Shown in pieces: positions 61,776-64,000 of a stretch of DNA of 64,000 bases. This DNA comes from RGIG1934 sp045122895 (GTDB lineage: Bacteria > Bacillota > Clostridia > Lachnospirales > Lachnospiraceae). Where the stretch lies: the NCBI GenBank assembly GCA_045122895.1, contig JBGVIE010000047.1, positions 8,470-72,469 of the forward strand, given 5' to 3'. The translations under genes and the position numbers were made by a program. Every line of letters begins with the position of its first letter. Positions within the stretch are counted from its first letter, which is position 1. A model generated the notes under the pieces. That model saw nothing but the letters and a program-made list of their open reading frames with translations, did no database searches and had not been told where the DNA came from.

Positions 61776-62813
61776 ATGCAAACATGTATTAAATGTGGTT
61801 TGCCTGAAAAATATACGGGTATTAAATTTGATAAGTCGGGAAAATGTAATTATTGTAATTTTTATGAAGAAAATAAGAGTTTTATGGAAGATGAAGACTT
61901 ATTAGAGCAAAAATTTCTTGAAAGGATAGAAAAAGCAAAGAAAAAAGCAAAAGAAAATAATTCAAAATATGATTGTCTGGTTGGTTTTAGTGGTGGCAAG
62001 GACAGTACATATATAATATATCAGTTAAAATACAAGTATCATATGAGAGTGCTTGCGTTTACATTTGACAACGGATTTATGACCGATTATGGTAAAAATA
62101 ATATAAAAAATGCACTTGAGAAGATAAATGTGGATCATATATTATTCTCGCCTAACGAGAAAAAACTCAAAAAGCAGTATGCAGTATGTTATAAAATGCT
62201 AAAGAATTTTTGTGCAGTATGTTTCCATAATATGCATTACTACAGTTATCTCTTTGCGCATCAGAACAACATTCCTATGATTGTTAACGGAAGAACTGTG
62301 GGACAGATATTACAAAGAGCAGATAAGAAGGATGGAATAGAACCTTTCGAAGTGTGCGACAATTTACTGGATTTTGAAAATCAGATGTTTCATGGCTTGG
62401 AGAAAAGTGCTGAAAAGTTATGGAATATTGATTATTTAAGAGAAATAAAAGGGATTGAATCCGTGTCTTATTTTGCTTATCACAAAATAAGTGAAGAGGA
62501 GACAAGGAGCTTTCTTGAGGAAAAGATTAACTGGCAGAGACCAAAGGGTGTAAGCGGACACGCAGATTGTTTTGGACATATAATGGCGGAATATGTGAGT
62601 ATGAAAAAGAACGGATTTCCATTACGAACAGGTGAGCTTGCAGTGCTTGTAAGGATAGGCGAGATGACACTGGAAGAGGCACAAAAGGAATTGTCAAAGG
62701 ATATAGATAATTTTGAAGAAATTTCTTATGAAACAAAACAACAATTTTATGGTACAATAGGGATAAGAGGTGAAAGGAATGACAAAATGCTCTGTGCTGG
62801 TTGTGGAGGATGA
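61776..62813 (+). CDS. PP-loop ATP pyrophosphatase, PseA/WbpG-like
   Basis: This 345-residue protein is of the adenine-nucleotide alpha-hydrolase (PP-loop) superfamily. The N-terminus has a zinc-binding-like block with CIKCGLPEKYTGIKFDKSGK then CNYC, resembling the start of PseA/WbpG N-acetyl-sugar amidotransferases. The PP-loop is CLVGFSGGKDSTYIIYQL. Further cysteines (NFCAVCF) and a C-terminal LCAGCGG complete possible metal sites. PseA-type enzymes adenylate and aminate a sugar; tRNA-thiolating enzymes share the loop. No sugar-biosynthesis genes adjoin, so the substrate is open. The end overlaps the response-regulator gene by 35 bases. Confidence 0.75.
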   Translation: MQTCIKCGLPEKYTGIKFDKSGKCNYCNFYEENKSFMEDEDLLEQKFLERIEKAKKKAKENNSKYDCLVGFSGGKDSTYIIYQLKYKYHMRVLAFTFDNGFMTDYGKNNIKNALEKINVDHILFSPNEKKLKKQYAVCYKMLKNFCAVCFHNMHYYSYLFAHQNNIPMIVNGRTVGQILQRADKKDGIEPFEVCDNLLDFENQMFHGLEKSAEKLWNIDYLREIKGIESVSYFAYHKISEEETRSFLEEKINWQRPKGVSGHADCFGHIMAEYVSMKKNGFPLRTGELAVLVRIGEMTLEEAQKELSKDIDNFEEISYETKQQFYGTIGIRGERNDKMLCAGCGG

Positions 62814-63456
62814 AACAAAACTGTTATACACATTAAAGGATTTTCTCACGATAAACGGATATAATGTTTTTGAAGCTGAGGACGGAGAAACTGCAATAGA
62901 GCTTGTAAATGCACATATGCATGAGCTTGATCTGGTGTTGCTTGATATTATGCTTCCGGGGAGAAACGGTTACGAGGTCCTAAAGGAGATTAGAAAACGC
63001 TCTTCTATTCCTGTAATTATGCTGACTGCAAAGTCAGCAGAGGAGGACCAGCTGGATTGTTTTGGATATGGTGCAGATGATTATATTACAAAACCATATA
63101 CGCTTGCTATTTTGAAGGCACATATTGAGGCTGTATTAAAACGTGCAGGCAAACTGGTCGATAACATTGAGTATGGTGATATACGTCTGGAGATAAAAAG
63201 TCAACAGGTATTTTACCAGGATAAGCTTGTTGACTGTACACCTAAAGAGTTTGAACTTCTACAATATTTTATGGAGAATCAGGGCATAGTACTTAACAGG
63301 GATACAATTTTAAATTCTGTCTGGGGTTATTACTATGTTGGAGATATTAGAACTGTCGATACTCTTGTAAAACAGCTGAGAAAGAAATTGAAAGACAGTA
63401 ATTGTATCCGTTCTATCTATGGTGTGGGGTATATGTTTGGAGGTAACAATACATAA
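62779..63456 (+). CDS. OmpR/PhoB-family response regulator
   Basis: This 225-residue two-component regulator has a receiver domain with acidic pair VVEDETKLLYT, phosphorylated Asp in LDLVLLDIMLPGRNGYEVL, Thr in VIMLTAKSA and Lys in DDYITKPYTLAIL. The C-terminal winged helix ends with RTVDTLVKQLRKKLKD-S and GVGYMFGG. ATG 62779 is chosen over GTG 62770 from the position of AGAGGTG. It overlaps the PP-loop gene upstream by 35 bases and its kinase gene downstream by one base. Confidence 0.93.
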   Translation: MTKCSVLVVEDETKLLYTLKDFLTINGYNVFEAEDGETAIELVNAHMHELDLVLLDIMLPGRNGYEVLKEIRKRSSIPVIMLTAKSAEEDQLDCFGYGADDYITKPYTLAILKAHIEAVLKRAGKLVDNIEYGDIRLEIKSQQVFYQDKLVDCTPKEFELLQYFMENQGIVLNRDTILNSVWGYYYVGDIRTVDTLVKQLRKKLKDSNCIRSIYGVGYMFGGNNT

Positions 63457-64000
63457 TGAAGAAGATGAATTTGTATTTCGTTTTGGTGCAAAGTATAGTA
63501 CTTATATTGGTGCTTGGTGGTGGTATTTTGATGTTTGGCAAATTTGCACCGGGTTTATACCGCAATTATAGAATAAATATAGCAAAAGAGGCGTTTGAAG
63601 AGTTAAAGGATGTAGATCTTAAGAGTATACGGGCAGAAGAAGTTGACCTTCAAAGTTACGAGACAATGAATTATATATTTACAATTGCCGATGAATCTAT
63701 GAAAGCAGTTTATCGAAGCCCTGGCGCAGGAACTGATGCTATATATCGAAATATTGAAAGAAGAGTTTCGGAATTTAAAAGCACACCTGTAATTATTAGG
63801 AGTAAGAATCAGAATAGAGAATTAGTCAGATTACAGGGAATTATTGAGCAGAATGGGAAAACATATTATGTATCAATAAGAGACAGAATAAAGGATGTCG
63901 GTATATCGTTTAGATTTTCAATGTCATATTTATGGTGCTTATTTGCGATTCTGTTTGTAGTAGAAGCTGTCTTTATGTATCTGCTGTCAAAGAAAATAAT
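63456..64000 (+). CDS. sensor histidine kinase, N-terminal part (cut by window end)
   Basis: ATG 63456 overlaps the regulator stop (TAATG). The open frame runs to the window end (about 181 codons). It encodes a first membrane helix (YFVLVQSIVLILVLGGGILM), an extracytoplasmic sensor region of about 120 residues, and a second helix (YLWCLFAILFVVEAVFMYLL). The HAMP, DHp and ATPase domains would lie beyond the window. The assignment rests on topology and position after an OmpR-type regulator. The signal sensed is unknown. Confidence 0.8.
   Translation, partial: MKKMNLYFVLVQSIVLILVLGGGILMFGKFAPGLYRNYRINIAKEAFEELKDVDLKSIRAEEVDLQSYETMNYIFTIADESMKAVYRSPGAGTDAIYRNIERRVSEFKSTPVIIRSKNQNRELVRLQGIIEQNGKTYYVSIRDRIKDVGISFRFSMSYLWCLFAILFVVEAVFMYLLSKKI

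Overview
The window looks like a chromosomal segment of a low-GC, obligately anaerobic Clostridia, most likely Lachnospiraceae. The evidence is AT-rich codon use, strong GGAGG ribosome-binding sites, pyruvate:ferredoxin oxidoreductase, an Amt-PII fusion, a purF-pyrG-gltB-gltD operon and a type I pullulanase. Genus cannot be fixed from sequence reading alone. No rRNA, tRNA or CRISPR array was found.

Layout. (1) 1-10873 is a housekeeping block: a SWIM/SNF2 helicase, an RsmH-type rRNA methyltransferase, endonuclease III (minus strand), type I pullulanase, a Uup-like ABC-F ATPase and RlmD. (2) About 10.9-26.7 kb is an accessory island starting directly after the 3' end of rlmD, a site type known to be used by integrative elements. 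It holds decayed genes (a RhuM fragment, an AAA/DUF4143 ATPase with a one-base frameshift, an AbiEi/AbiEii-like remnant, XRE-like debris, a deleted prophage scaffold gene, a truncated DUF819 gene) around intact defence-type genes: a Phd/RelE toxin-antitoxin pair, a complete four-gene Wadjet (Jet) SMC anti-plasmid operon in the order D-A-B-C, and a NADAR-family hydrolase. A second small relic resembling the rlmD 3' end lies at 15409-15455. (3) 26.7-31.3 kb holds a small soluble chemoreceptor and an AlgI/AlgJ-like O-acetylation pair with a lipoprotein. (4) 31.3-40.5 kb is a nitrogen operon of four glutamine-using enzymes (PurF, PyrG, GltB, GltD) behind a promoter-attenuator leader. (5) 40.5-44.5 kb holds metF, with a highly structured 135-base repeat in its leader, and a TrpXYZ-like ABC transporter. 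(6) 44.5-46.2 kb is a HipA-like kinase gene overlapping a DNA-binding-protein gene, behind two copies of a 17-base operator-like repeat. (7) 46.2-53.8 kb holds nifJ, then proA, an Sfp-type transferase and the agmatine-to-putrescine pair aguA-aguB. (8) 53.8-59.1 kb on the minus strand is an ABC-2 export operon with an ATPase, an anchored extracytoplasmic protein, two permeases and a HAD phosphatase. (9) 59.15-64 kb holds amt with a fused PII domain behind a second copy of the attenuator leader, an XRE regulator, a PP-loop ATPase, and a two-component system cut by the window end.

The main signals beyond ordinary annotation are: the two copies of a compensatorily varying, RNA-like structured repeat (25959-26092 and 40546-40680); the shared hexaloop/terminator leader of the two nitrogen loci, compatible with ANTAR-type antitermination; the HipA-like kinase/DNA-binder pair with twin operators; the D-A-B-C Wadjet operon in a decaying island beside rlmD; and the Amt-PII fusion lacking the usual modified tyrosine.
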